A stretch of 6,912 nucleotides of DNA from Acidobacteria bacterium UBA6911 (GTDB lineage: Bacteria > Acidobacteriota > UBA6911), in contig DKBB01000119.1 of assembly GCA_002451015.1 (NCBI GenBank), positions 1-6,912 of the forward strand, read 5' to 3'. Positions 1 through 6,799 of this stretch are shown here, in pieces (position 1 is the stretch's first letter; every line of letters starts with the position of its first letter). The notes beneath the pieces are model-generated. The model did not search any database. It worked only from the letters and a program-made list of their open reading frames with translations, and was not told the origin of the DNA. The translations under genes were made by a program, and so were the position numbers.

Positions 1-450
1 CTTTGATGGGACACTGCCGGCCTCAAAAAGTTTGGCCAGATGGTTGTCGATATACATGGTCTTTTGTTGCGGCCCTACCGGTCTCTCCCCGTTTCCGCAA
101 ACAGCGAACAATCCTCTAACCTTCGTTTTCAGAGAACCCTTGTTCTTTGTAATGTAGTCCTGCAACTCCGGGGGCGTTGCCCCGGATCGAATGGAGCCGC
201 CCAGAATAATGTGATCAAACACGCTTAAATCCGGTTTTTCCCGCACGTCGAACACGTCCGCGATGCCCCCCATCCCTTCAGAGATCCATACTGCAGCATC
301 TCGGGAGCTTCCGCACCAGGTTGCGTAGATCACGGCACATTTTTTATCCGAAGGCGCAGGATAGTATTCCAGCGACCATACGTGGTTGGCCATAGCTATC
401 GTGCCGATTCCGGTGGCCAATCCTAATCTGAAAAATTCTCTTCTTTCCAT
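1..450 (-). CDS. Flavodoxin-like protein with Tat signal peptide, partial at its C-terminus
   Basis: The first 150 codons of a gene that runs off the left edge. Residues 1-21 look like a twin-arginine export signal: RREFFR at 3-8, a hydrophobic stretch LGLATGIGTIA, then AMA as a possible cleavage site after residue 21. From about residue 37 the protein resembles the flavodoxin/HemG-type (Flavodoxin_5) fold: a first beta strand (CAVIY), a phosphate-loop equivalent YATWCGSS at 42-49, then FDHIILGGSIRSG, which matches the second conserved strand and loop of this family. An FMN-binding role outside the cytoplasm is inferred. The loop is unusual because W45 and C46 stand where flavodoxins commonly have small or charged residues. 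The start is well set: GGAG lies seven bases before the ATG. The gene is separated by 378 bases from the next gene upstream, so it is probably its own transcription unit. The electron partner is unknown. Confidence 0.82.
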   Translation of the reverse strand, partial: MERREFFRLGLATGIGTIAMANHVWSLEYYPAPSDKKCAVIYATWCGSSRDAAVWISEGMGGIADVFDVREKPDLSVFDHIILGGSIRSGATPPELQDYITKNKGSLKTKVRGLFAVCGNGERPVGPQQKTMYIDNHLAKLFEAGSVPSK

Positions 451-828
451 TTCCTGTCTCCTTCGCCTTTAACTTCATGCGATATATGATGACGCGTTTA
501 AACAAACAACCGTTTTGAAATTCTGCTTAGGCGCCCAGGCTTCCCATCAAACCTGCATTCAACATGAGCGACGCACCTGAACTTTAAAGCCGGCGTGCAA
601 CCGGATCCGCAGCGGACCCGATGAGTCTAGCATTAATTTCCCCCCGTTGAGCAAGCGTTTTCCCTTCAGCCGTTGTCTTTCCCGCCGGAACCTTCATTGA
701 AATCAAAGAAACGAACGCAGGTGGATGGTTGTGAGTCTTTTCGATCGGCGGATTGGGAATCTGTCGTGTCCCGCCGTGGGGAGCAGTCTTTACGAAATTA
801 GGTTGGAACTTTCCTGGGGGAGGACGGT
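451..828. other. Gene-free gap of 378 bases upstream of the flavodoxin-like gene
   Basis: I see no credible coding region on either strand; the short plus-strand frame here runs into the antisense of the small gene and has no ribosome binding site. On the minus strand there are weak regulatory hints only. One is an extended -10-like TGCTAGACT at about 624-632, with TTGCTC 19 bases upstream of TAGACT. Another is a compact hairpin at 603-619 (7 bp with one G-U pair in the minus-strand RNA). A third is an inverted repeat CGGCGG/CCGCCG at 746-776 just past the end of the small gene. None is followed by a run of T on the minus strand, so no standard terminator is called. A promoter for the flavodoxin-like gene should lie in this gap, but I cannot fix its position. 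Confidence 0.5.
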
Positions 829-1200
829 TCAGTTAACGGATTCTTCGCAACAACGAATGACTTCATATTTCATGATTCGGCTGGTCACTACATTGTTTTC
901 AAATTCCAGATGCAGACCGCAGGCCGCCAGAAGGTCTTCCTTGATGGCATGCCCTCCCCAGGTGCAGCCGTTGATAGCCACATTGGTTGGGGACAAATTT
1001 TTGCGGTCGAACCAGCCTCCCGAGACGGTATAGAGACCTTCCTGAAAAACGTGGATGAAGTAAGTCGAATTCCTGGTGGTCACCACGAGCCGGTCTCCAA
1101 CTTCCAGATCACTTTTATATACCGCTTCCAGCCGCTCGGCATTGCCGACAATAGCGCTCAGGGTGCGGTACTGTTGCGTTATCTGTTCTGCACCAGGCAT
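829..1200 (-). CDS. Small protein of unknown family downstream of the glycyl radical enzyme
   Basis: A 123-residue protein I do not recognise. It has no signal peptide, no membrane segment and no clear cofactor motif. Residues 1-30 look helical (an acidic and glutamine-rich start). From about 33 the composition suggests mainly beta strands (VGDRLVVTTRNSTYFIHVFQEG), followed by a conserved-looking stretch SGGWFDR and INGCTWGGHAI. Cysteines occur at CTWGG, AACG and near the end as RCC. This is too few and too scattered for the HiPIP-like iron-sulfur subunits that accompany benzylsuccinate synthase and 4-hydroxyphenylacetate decarboxylase. The gene starts 73 bases after the GRE stop on the same strand and could share its transcript. 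The ribosome binding site is weak (GAGA about nine bases before the ATG). A role as a GRE accessory protein is only a guess from position. Confidence 0.7.
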   Translation of the reverse strand: MPGAEQITQQYRTLSAIVGNAERLEAVYKSDLEVGDRLVVTTRNSTYFIHVFQEGLYTVSGGWFDRKNLSPTNVAINGCTWGGHAIKEDLLAACGLHLEFENNVVTSRIMKYEVIRCCEESVN

Positions 1201-1273
1201 TTTAGTCTCTCATGATTGCTTCAATAAGGTTAACATTTGGGAATGGTTCTCCACAACTTTGGTCCAGCCATAG

Positions 1274-3718
1274 TTACAGGTTGTGTTCACTCCTGTTGAT
1301 GACGTCATCCTGAATGTCCGGGGAGAGCTGCGTAAAATAAGCGCTGAATCCTCCGATGCGAACGATCAGATCGCGATGGTTTTCCGGATGCATTTTCGCA
1401 TCCCGCAATTCGTTCGTGTCCACCATGTTGTATTGAATGTGAGAGCCGCCGTTTGCCATGAAGGCATTGGTATAGGCGCCAAGTTTGTCGATGCTCTCAT
1501 TGCTTCCCAGCATGGAAGCGGAAAATTTCTGGTTCAGCACCGAGGCGTGGGATTCCTTGAATCCCGCTTTGAGTGCCGAACGAAGCACCGCGGTCGGCCC
1601 GGATTTATCGGCGCCTCTCATCGGAGATATGGAGCCGTCATTCAGCGGTTCTAACGCTTTTCTGCCGTTGGGCAAAGCGCCTACGCCGAGCCCGCCGAAA
1701 TAGTGCCAGGCAAGCCCTTCTCTCGCGATCATGTAGTTGCGAAAAGGCGAGTTGTCGTAGCTGCGGATAATGGTTCGGGAGTCTTCGCTGATTTTTTTGG
1801 CCAGCAGATCCACCTCATCGATGTCATTGCCGAATTTGGGTTGTAACATACACAGGCGTTGGACTGCCTCGTGCTGTTTGCCTTCAAAGTTGCTGTCAAG
1901 CGCCTCCAGAAGTGCATCCATTGTCAGCTTCCTGTCATCGAATACCAGTTTCTTAACAGCTATAAGGGAATCGGCGACATCGATGATGGCCCTGTCGGAA
2001 ATTCCGAACATGCTCGTGTCGGGATCCGGAATCAGAAGATCCTGCCCCAGGTCCATACAACTTTGAATGCCTACGGCCGACAGGAATGGGAGCCTCATGT
2101 GTTTGGACTGCTCCTCCCGGGCGATTGATGCCAGCCAGAAAATGCGGTGCGTGATGAATTTGTGCTGCTGCAGCAGGGCTTCATACAGGTCTTCAAAGCT
2201 TTTAAAGTCTCTCGGATCGCCGGTTTCCAGTCCCGTGCGTTTGCCGTTTATATCCAGGCCGTTATGCAGAACCAGATGAAGCATTGCGGCTATATTGCAC
2301 GCGGCGATGCCTTCAGCGCCGTAATGCTCCGCTCTCGAAGGGAGGCATGGATACACGCAACCCAGACCGCACCACTCTACGGCTTCTTCCATGGGAATCC
2401 CGTCGTCTATGAAATGGGATATGACGACTTCATCATTTTCGAACAGAGGAATGCCGCCTTTTGTGGCCATGTTCGTGCGGATGGCTTTATTCATCATCCA
2501 TGGAGGGGTGTTTTTGTTCCATCGCAGTCCAAGGGTCGGAGACGACAGCTGAAGGAGCCCGACAACGTGCAGGAAAAGGTAGCTCAATTCGTTCGAAGTG
2601 TCGGCCCCCGAGCAGTCCACTCCGCCGATCATGGCGTTATTGATGCCGAAATTGATCTGATGCGATTCCATGGAACTTTCGGAAGAAACGAAGGTCTGAG
2701 TGCCCCATCGGCCTATGAGTTCCGCAAGCAGGTCCGAAGCTTTTTCCAGCGTGATTGCGCCGTTGTTGATGTCCCGGATAAAGTAGGGATACAGATACTG
2801 GTCCCCGCGCCCCCACTGTGGATTGTTGTGCATCGGGTGTTCGTAGTTCTTGCACACGCCGACGATGGCCATCGACTGAAGGGCCTCATGAAAAGTCCTG
2901 GCCGGATATTCCGGGACATGTTCGCAGGCATCCGCGATCTGAAGCAGCCCGGCTTTGCGATCCGGACGCGTCTCCGTTTCCGCCGTTTTTCTGGCAAGAG
3001 CGGCGTATCTGCGAGCATGGTTGATGGCTGCTTCGCAGACAATGACGACGGATTTCCAGAAGTAAAGCCTGTTGATATCACTTTCCCGGTTTTCAATAAA
3101 CGCCTCGATATGTTCCCGGGCTTCCTGAATGAAGCTTCCCAGACCCTTGCCGATGATCTTCTCCCACATCAGAACGGAGGTGACCTGTCCGTATATTGCG
3201 GTATCCAGGGTCGGGTCCTTCAGCTTTGCTGCTTCGAGATCCCTTATCCAGGTTCCGTCGGCCGCTTCCCAGGCCTTGTAGGTCCTGTCGGGCGCTGTTT
3301 TACCCCGGAATTCCCGGGCGCTGGTGCGAAGAATTTCAATGCTTTCGGGATCCATGCCGACATTCGCATCCATCGTGATTTTCAGCTCACTGGAGTCTTT
3401 CCAGATGCCCGGGATGTAGTCGCCGCAGACGTCGATGGATGTCATGCATCCGATAACGGCTGGTGTCAGCCGACCCGCAAGCATGTCGAAGTCATGAATG
3501 CATATTTCGATATTTTCGACAACCTTCTTGAAAAGGAGGGCTCGTCGCAGCTGAATATCCTCCCCTTCCGTTTCCCTCCAGGATTCGACGGTAAACTTTT
3601 CCCTTTCGGCAAACAGTTTCCACCCGGCTGTATTTATGGCGTCTTTCCATTTCAGAATGCGTTCGCCGAGTTCGAGATTGTCGATTCGATCAAGCAGTTG
3701 CGTATTGACTTCAATCAT
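1274..3718 (-). CDS. Glycyl radical enzyme of the PFL/diol-dehydratase superfamily, substrate unknown
   Basis: About 815 residues, the usual full length for PFL2-type glycyl radical enzymes; residue numbers here count from the upstream ATG at 3721. Recognisable parts in order are the N-terminal PFL domain, GRGDQYLYPYFIRDINNG at 305-322 (typical of the superfamily), the active-site loop EWCGLGCVYPC at 449-459, HIQYNMVD at 761-768, and the C-terminal glycyl radical motif RIGGFSAYF with Gly791 as the expected radical site. Cys455 is the expected thiyl residue. Tyr457 stands where glycerol/choline/hydroxyproline/isethionate enzymes have Glu (GCVE), and there is no Cys-Cys pair as in true pyruvate formate-lyase. 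Reaction and substrate are therefore open. The protein is cytoplasmic and oxygen-sensitive by family. The second of two adjacent ATGs (3718) is chosen because GGAG lies six bases before it but only three before the first. It follows the activase by about 20 bases. Confidence 0.95.
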   Translation of the reverse strand: MIEVNTQLLDRIDNLELGERILKWKDAINTAGWKLFAEREKFTVESWRETEGEDIQLRRALLFKKVVENIEICIHDFDMLAGRLTPAVIGCMTSIDVCGDYIPGIWKDSSELKITMDANVGMDPESIEILRTSAREFRGKTAPDRTYKAWEAADGTWIRDLEAAKLKDPTLDTAIYGQVTSVLMWEKIIGKGLGSFIQEAREHIEAFIENRESDINRLYFWKSVVIVCEAAINHARRYAALARKTAETETRPDRKAGLLQIADACEHVPEYPARTFHEALQSMAIVGVCKNYEHPMHNNPQWGRGDQYLYPYFIRDINNGAITLEKASDLLAELIGRWGTQTFVSSESSMESHQINFGINNAMIGGVDCSGADTSNELSYLFLHVVGLLQLSSPTLGLRWNKNTPPWMMNKAIRTNMATKGGIPLFENDEVVISHFIDDGIPMEEAVEWCGLGCVYPCLPSRAEHYGAEGIAACNIAAMLHLVLHNGLDINGKRTGLETGDPRDFKSFEDLYEALLQQHKFITHRIFWLASIAREEQSKHMRLPFLSAVGIQSCMDLGQDLLIPDPDTSMFGISDRAIIDVADSLIAVKKLVFDDRKLTMDALLEALDSNFEGKQHEAVQRLCMLQPKFGNDIDEVDLLAKKISEDSRTIIRSYDNSPFRNYMIAREGLAWHYFGGLGVGALPNGRKALEPLNDGSISPMRGADKSGPTAVLRSALKAGFKESHASVLNQKFSASMLGSNESIDKLGAYTNAFMANGGSHIQYNMVDTNELRDAKMHPENHRDLIVRIGGFSAYFTQLSPDIQDDVINRSEHNL

Positions 3719-3738
3719 CATAGACTCCGATATTCATC

Positions 3739-4674
3739 CTACCTTGAAATTGTACAGCGTATGCCGCGGTCCAGGTACTCTCTTCTCACTGATTCTACCA
3801 TTTCCTCTCCCGCCGTTTCTATTCCGTCCATTGGGTATTTCATATTGAGCGCCCTGTATTTGCCTTGTCCCATTCGATGGTAGGGCATTAATTCCAGCCT
3901 TGCAGCGGTTTTACAGAGACCGGACAGGAAATCGGCAGTTGCTTCTATATTCTCGGGCGTGTCGTTAATCCCCGGAACCAATGGCTGACGGAACACAATG
4001 TCGACACCCTTTTCCACGAGCAGTCGGGCATTTTCGATAATTTGGCCGTTGGGCTGCCCGGTATGCTTTTTATGGATCTCCGGATCCATGTGCTTCAGGT
4101 CGAAAAGAAAGTGGTCCGTGACCGGGACGACGTCGAGAAATGCTTTTCGGCCGACCAATCCGCACGTTTCGATGCACGTGTCGATCCCCTCCCGCCTGCA
4201 AAGCTCGAACAGTTCCCGGATGAATCCCGCCCGGAGCAGCGGTTCTCCTCCCGAAGCCGTGACCCCCCCGCCGGAACTGTCATAGAACATCTTGTCGCGT
4301 CGGACGGCGTCCCAGACTTCAGCGACCGTTCTTAATTCGCCGTAACGGACAAGCGCGTCATTAGGGCAATGATCCAGGCAATCCCCGCAGGCTGTGCAAA
4401 GGGAATGGTCCACGCGGTGAACGCCTTCTCCATTGCGGATGGCTCCGACGGCGCAACTGTCGGCGCACTGGCCGCAGTTTGTGCAGAGGGTTTCGATAAA
4501 ACCGATCTGCGGCTCCGCGGTCAGGCATTCCGGGTTTGCGCACCATCCGCAGACCAGCGGGCACCCTTTGAAAAAGACGACCGTTCGGATTCCCGGCCCG
4601 TCATGGATTGAAAAACCCTGGATGTTGGTAATGACCGCGCTTTGCTGGAGTGCTGTTTTACCGGCACTTGTCAT
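3739..4674 (-). CDS. Glycyl radical enzyme activating protein (radical SAM)
   Basis: A 311-residue radical-SAM activase that would abstract hydrogen from Gly791 of the adjacent GRE, using the 5'-deoxyadenosyl radical. The hallmark opening FSIHDGPGIRT (21-31) leads to the SAM cluster motif with Cys38, Cys42 and Cys45 (C-x3-C-x2-C). Two ferredoxin-type CxxCxxCxxxC motifs follow, at Cys64/67/70/74 and Cys93/96/99/103. These extra clusters mark the PFL2-type activases that serve non-PFL glycyl radical enzymes and are absent from classical PflA. SGGEP at 141-145 is the usual SAM-contact motif, and PYHRMGQGKY near 264-273 is the conserved C-terminal element. All expected cysteines are present and the length is normal. 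It lies 30 bases after the cupin stop and 17 bases before the upstream ATG of the GRE, which supports co-transcription. The ribosome binding site is weak (AGAG close to the ATG). Confidence 0.95.
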   Translation of the reverse strand: MTSAGKTALQQSAVITNIQGFSIHDGPGIRTVVFFKGCPLVCGWCANPECLTAEPQIGFIETLCTNCGQCADSCAVGAIRNGEGVHRVDHSLCTACGDCLDHCPNDALVRYGELRTVAEVWDAVRRDKMFYDSSGGGVTASGGEPLLRAGFIRELFELCRREGIDTCIETCGLVGRKAFLDVVPVTDHFLFDLKHMDPEIHKKHTGQPNGQIIENARLLVEKGVDIVFRQPLVPGINDTPENIEATADFLSGLCKTAARLELMPYHRMGQGKYRALNMKYPMDGIETAGEEMVESVRREYLDRGIRCTISR

Positions 4675-4704
4675 AACTCTACTTTCGGGGCGACGAATTG
4701 ATTT

Positions 4705-5166
4705 CTATGTGGGGGGATCACTTTCGAATTTGTCCTGCCTCAGCATGGCGATCTGGAATACCGGCCGGTCGATTTTTCTGAAACAAAGCCCGCCATGCTC
4801 CACTCCGGCAGGCACATGGATAAAGCATGTTTTCGTAATCGTCGTCTTTTTGCCGTCAATGATGATATCAATTTCCGCTCCCAGATCGTTCAGATCGTCC
4901 ATGTTGCTTCCTACAAAGCCGAGGACTTCATCATGATCGTGCCGGTGCACGGGGTGGACCTTCGGTACCGATCCCGTTACCCACACGGCTTCGACATAAA
5001 AGGATCCCGGGACAACGCGATCGTCCATGTAGATGACTCTGTTGATGGGATCGGGTGCATCTGTGGTCTTGGGCTCCTCATCCTCGGTTTCGAAATCGTG
5101 GACGCCGGGAGGCAGTTGAGTATTGGTGCAGAACACCGCCTTGGGTTTATCTTTCGGATCTGACAT
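4705..5166 (-). CDS. Single-domain cupin protein, first gene of the GRE operon
   Basis: A 153-residue protein with one cupin barrel. Cupin motif 1 is visible as HPVHRHDHDEVLGFVG at 71-86, giving the classical H74-x-H76-x3-E80 metal-binding set. Motif 2 is HVPAGVEHG at 117-125, giving H124 as the fourth ligand. A bound divalent metal is therefore likely; which one cannot be told. The stretch GSNMDDLNDLGAEI that follows motif 1 is characteristic of a subfamily of small cupins that I associate with catabolic clusters, without an established reaction. There is no signal peptide or DNA-binding domain, so it is not a cupin-type regulator such as AraC. The start has a good ribosome binding site (AGGAG, six bases before the ATG). 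It lies directly ahead of the activase and may be an isomerase, a decarboxylase, or a protective or substrate-handling protein of the GRE pathway. Confidence 0.88.
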   Translation of the reverse strand: MSDPKDKPKAVFCTNTQLPPGVHDFETEDEEPKTTDAPDPINRVIYMDDRVVPGSFYVEAVWVTGSVPKVHPVHRHDHDEVLGFVGSNMDDLNDLGAEIDIIIDGKKTTITKTCFIHVPAGVEHGGLCFRKIDRPVFQIAMLRQDKFESDPPT

Positions 5167-5187
5167 TGGCGACTCCTATAAAATTAA

Positions 5188-5214
5188 CGTCATATAAGTA
5201 TACCGTATCTGACG
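5188..5214. promoter_or_regulatory. Imperfect 27-bp palindrome, candidate operator of the cupin-activase-GRE operon
   Basis: The arms CGTCATATAAG and the reverse complement of CGTCAGATACG, separated by five bases, match at nine of eleven positions. The palindrome ends 21 bases before the cupin start codon and covers a -10-like TATACT (5197-5202, minus strand) that has no good -35 partner. An operator overlapping a weak promoter is a common arrangement for a locally regulated operon. The regulator is unknown and no regulator gene is in the window. Confidence 0.4.
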
Positions 5215-5271
5215 ATTGGGGTGCAGTACTCATTTAGTGCCGGTTTCCCGGAGATTATCAGGGTGGAACCT

Positions 5272-5649
5272 TCAGGATTGCGCATCCAGCATTCGCCTGA
5301 AAACACCTGAGCGCATTACCTTTGCTCCCAGTATGCGGATTTGACGGGTCAGGGCCCGGTCCGACGTTACTACCGTTACGTCGGTATCGAAATTGTGGCG
5401 GTAGACCAGTTCCAGAATGAGTTCATCCGCGCTCCCGCCGCTTTGTGCGTATCGAACGGTTGAAAGCGGTTCGTTGGATTTGCGGGGAGTCAGGGTTTTC
5501 GGTCTTGCATCAAAGACGAGGACATGTGCTTTGTCCCGATACCGGGCCAGTCGTTCGACCTCTTCTATCAATCGTTGCTGTGCGGCGGATTTATCGCGGT
5601 GCCAGCCGACACGTTGCCCCATAACGTTGTTCCCGTCTACAATAACCAT
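5272..5649 (-). CDS. NYN/PIN-fold nuclease, YacP/Rae1-like, short form
   Basis: A 125-residue protein with the PIN-like fold of the NYN family. The opening MVIVDGNNVMG at 1-11 is the family hallmark and supplies the first acidic residue, Asp5. Further metal-binding acids are expected at Asp47 (VFDAR), Asp75/Glu76 (GGSADELI) and Asp97 (VTSDRAL). The end, GAKVMRSGVF, resembles the last strand of YacP proteins. The best studied relative, Rae1 (YacP) of Bacillus, is a ribosome-associated endoribonuclease of about 170 residues. This protein is shorter and its target is unknown, so an RNA-cleaving role is inferred. The start at 5649 is fixed by the fold, since no residues can be spared, yet no clear ribosome binding site precedes it. 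The stop is 105 bases from the cupin gene, so it is probably not part of the GRE operon. Confidence 0.85.
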   Translation of the reverse strand: MVIVDGNNVMGQRVGWHRDKSAAQQRLIEEVERLARYRDKAHVLVFDARPKTLTPRKSNEPLSTVRYAQSGGSADELILELVYRHNFDTDVTVVTSDRALTRQIRILGAKVMRSGVFRRMLDAQS

Positions 5650-5655
5650 ATCTGT

Positions 5656-5685
5656 ATTATATCAATGGAGCGATTCTTGCATCAA
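5656..5685 (-). promoter_or_regulatory. Candidate promoter just upstream of the NYN nuclease gene
   Basis: On the minus strand a perfect TATAAT (5656-5661) lies 18 bases after TTGATG (5680-5685), a four-of-six match to the -35 consensus. The box is only six bases before the ATG at 5649, so a transcript starting at the usual distance would begin at or almost at the start codon. That would fit the absence of a ribosome binding site. It may also be a chance match in an AT-rich spacer. Confidence 0.35.
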
Positions 5686-5693
5686 CGCCGCGG

Positions 5694-6473
5694 CTATAAC
5701 TGCTCCTCTGGATAATCAATGTATTTTTTCGCCCAGACGCCGATGACGGTCCCGGCGTACTGCGATTCGACAGGATCGGAAAGCAGGTGGTCTGCTTTAT
5801 CCAGCGAGATGAAACTCTTGGGGTGTCTGGCCGCCTTGAAAATCATGGCAGCGTTGTCGATACCCACGATGTTGTCGACAGGGGAGTGCAGGACTAACAG
5901 CGCCTTTTTCAGCTCGCGGATGGTTTCTTCAGTGTCCGTTTTTTCTATATCGTCGATGAACTGCTGTTTGATCCTGAACCGCCGCCCAGCCAGACCGACC
6001 TCCACCTCGCCTTGGGCTGAAAGCTCCCCGCCACGGCCGGCAAGCAGTTTTCTGACGTGCCCGGGATCGTAAGGTGAAGCGATCGTAATGACGGCCCTGG
6101 CGGACGGAATCCTACCGGCGGCGTGGAGAACCGCCGTGCCGCCCAGGGAATGCCCGATCAAGAGGTATGGAGGCGCGTAGTTTACCTCGAGGTACTTCGC
6201 AGCCGCAACGAGATCCGAGATGTTGGAGGAAAAATTGGTTTCCGAGAAATCACCCTCGCTCTCGCCGAGACCGGTGAAGTCGAAACGCAGCACGGCGATG
6301 CCCTCATGAGTCAGAGCCTTGCTGATATGTCCGGCCACTTTGAAGTTCTTCGAGCAGGTGAAGCAATGGGCGAAAATGGCGTAAGCCAGCGCATTACCGT
6401 CAACCGGGAAGTCGATACGGGCGGACAGCTTATCCCCGTCGCTGTTGGTGAAATAGAAGTTTTTGGAAGACAT
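5694..6473 (-). CDS. Alpha/beta hydrolase, the hydrolase half of the hydrolase-OsmC family, standing alone
   Basis: About 260 residues with a complete alpha/beta hydrolase core; numbers here count from the upstream ATG at 6485. The strand-loop FAHCFTCSKNFKVA (38-51), RFDFTGLGESEG (67-78) and the nucleophile elbow GHSLGG (Ser113) match the N-terminal half of bifunctional alpha/beta hydrolase/OsmC proteins. The other triad members are Asp204 (HSPVDNIVG) and His233 (KADHLLS). The C-terminal OsmC peroxidase-like domain of the fused proteins is missing: the gene stops about 30 residues after the catalytic His. Stand-alone relatives exist, so this need not be a truncation. Substrate is unknown; ester hydrolysis is the family expectation. 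Two in-frame ATGs occur (6485 and 6473). The second is preferred because GGAG stands six bases before it and the family usually starts there. It is 44 bases ahead of the NYN gene. Confidence 0.9.
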   Translation of the reverse strand: MSSKNFYFTNSDGDKLSARIDFPVDGNALAYAIFAHCFTCSKNFKVAGHISKALTHEGIAVLRFDFTGLGESEGDFSETNFSSNISDLVAAAKYLEVNYAPPYLLIGHSLGGTAVLHAAGRIPSARAVITIASPYDPGHVRKLLAGRGGELSAQGEVEVGLAGRRFRIKQQFIDDIEKTDTEETIRELKKALLVLHSPVDNIVGIDNAAMIFKAARHPKSFISLDKADHLLSDPVESQYAGTVIGVWAKKYIDYPEEQL

Positions 6474-6518
6474 GATTTTCTCCATTTGCAGGATGATACT
6501 CGTCTTGACTGCACTGTC

Positions 6519-6544
6519 CTCTTGCCGACAGGCGTCGACAAGAG
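6519..6544 (-). promoter_or_regulatory. Stem-loop in the 5' leader of the hydrolase gene
   Basis: In the minus-strand RNA, CUCUUGUCG and CGGCAAGAG pair over nine base pairs (one U-G wobble) with an eight-base loop. On the plus strand the same pair would be a C-A mismatch, so the structure favours the hydrolase transcript. It ends about 45 bases before the preferred start codon and has no following run of U, so it is not a standard terminator. It could be a leader control element or an operator; chance is possible. Confidence 0.3.
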
Positions 6545-6799
6545 CCGGAGAGAGGCCCTTCTAAAAACCGTCCCTAATCAATTTTTCAATCGAAGCGAAA
6601 CATCAGGGCTCCAGATAAGAAATATTGTATATCGTTGCTTATGGAGAAAGTTTAACATTTTAATACCTGCTTACGAGAGCAATTACATAGCTCCCTGGTT
6701 CGGCATGCTCGGGAGGGCGGGCCTCAGTAGACCTTATAAACAAGTACAGATACCCACCTGTTTAAACCGGATTATTCATGAAGTTTGTCGTCAAGACGG

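Noticed and set aside
496..503. GTTTAAAC here and again at 6760-6767 as a repeated site
   Set aside because: Both are eight-base palindromes with different flanks, near opposite ends of the window. Two chance copies need no explanation.
603..619. Compact GC-rich hairpin in the left gap as a transcription terminator
   Set aside because: No T-run follows on either strand, and the loop would be only three bases.
725..1273. Three overlapping plus-strand frames opposite the small gene
   Set aside because: They overlap each other and the minus-strand 123-residue frame, which fits the strand and order of its neighbours. None has a convincing start signal.
1274..3718. Naming the GRE as pyruvate formate-lyase, benzylsuccinate synthase, 4-hydroxyphenylacetate decarboxylase or choline lyase
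   Set aside because: The active-site loop fits none: no Cys-Cys pair, no fumarate-binding Arg at the expected spacing, no Cys-x-Glu, and no HiPIP-like small subunit beside it.
2147..3883. A 578-codon open frame on the plus strand
   Set aside because: It is wholly antisense to the GRE and the end of the activase, both of which carry full sets of catalytic motifs. Its translation shows no recognisable domain, and long antisense frames are common opposite genes of this codon usage.
5240..5251. CCGG-TTTC-CCGG as a terminator after the NYN gene
   Set aside because: The stem is four base pairs of a self-complementary tetramer and no T-run follows.
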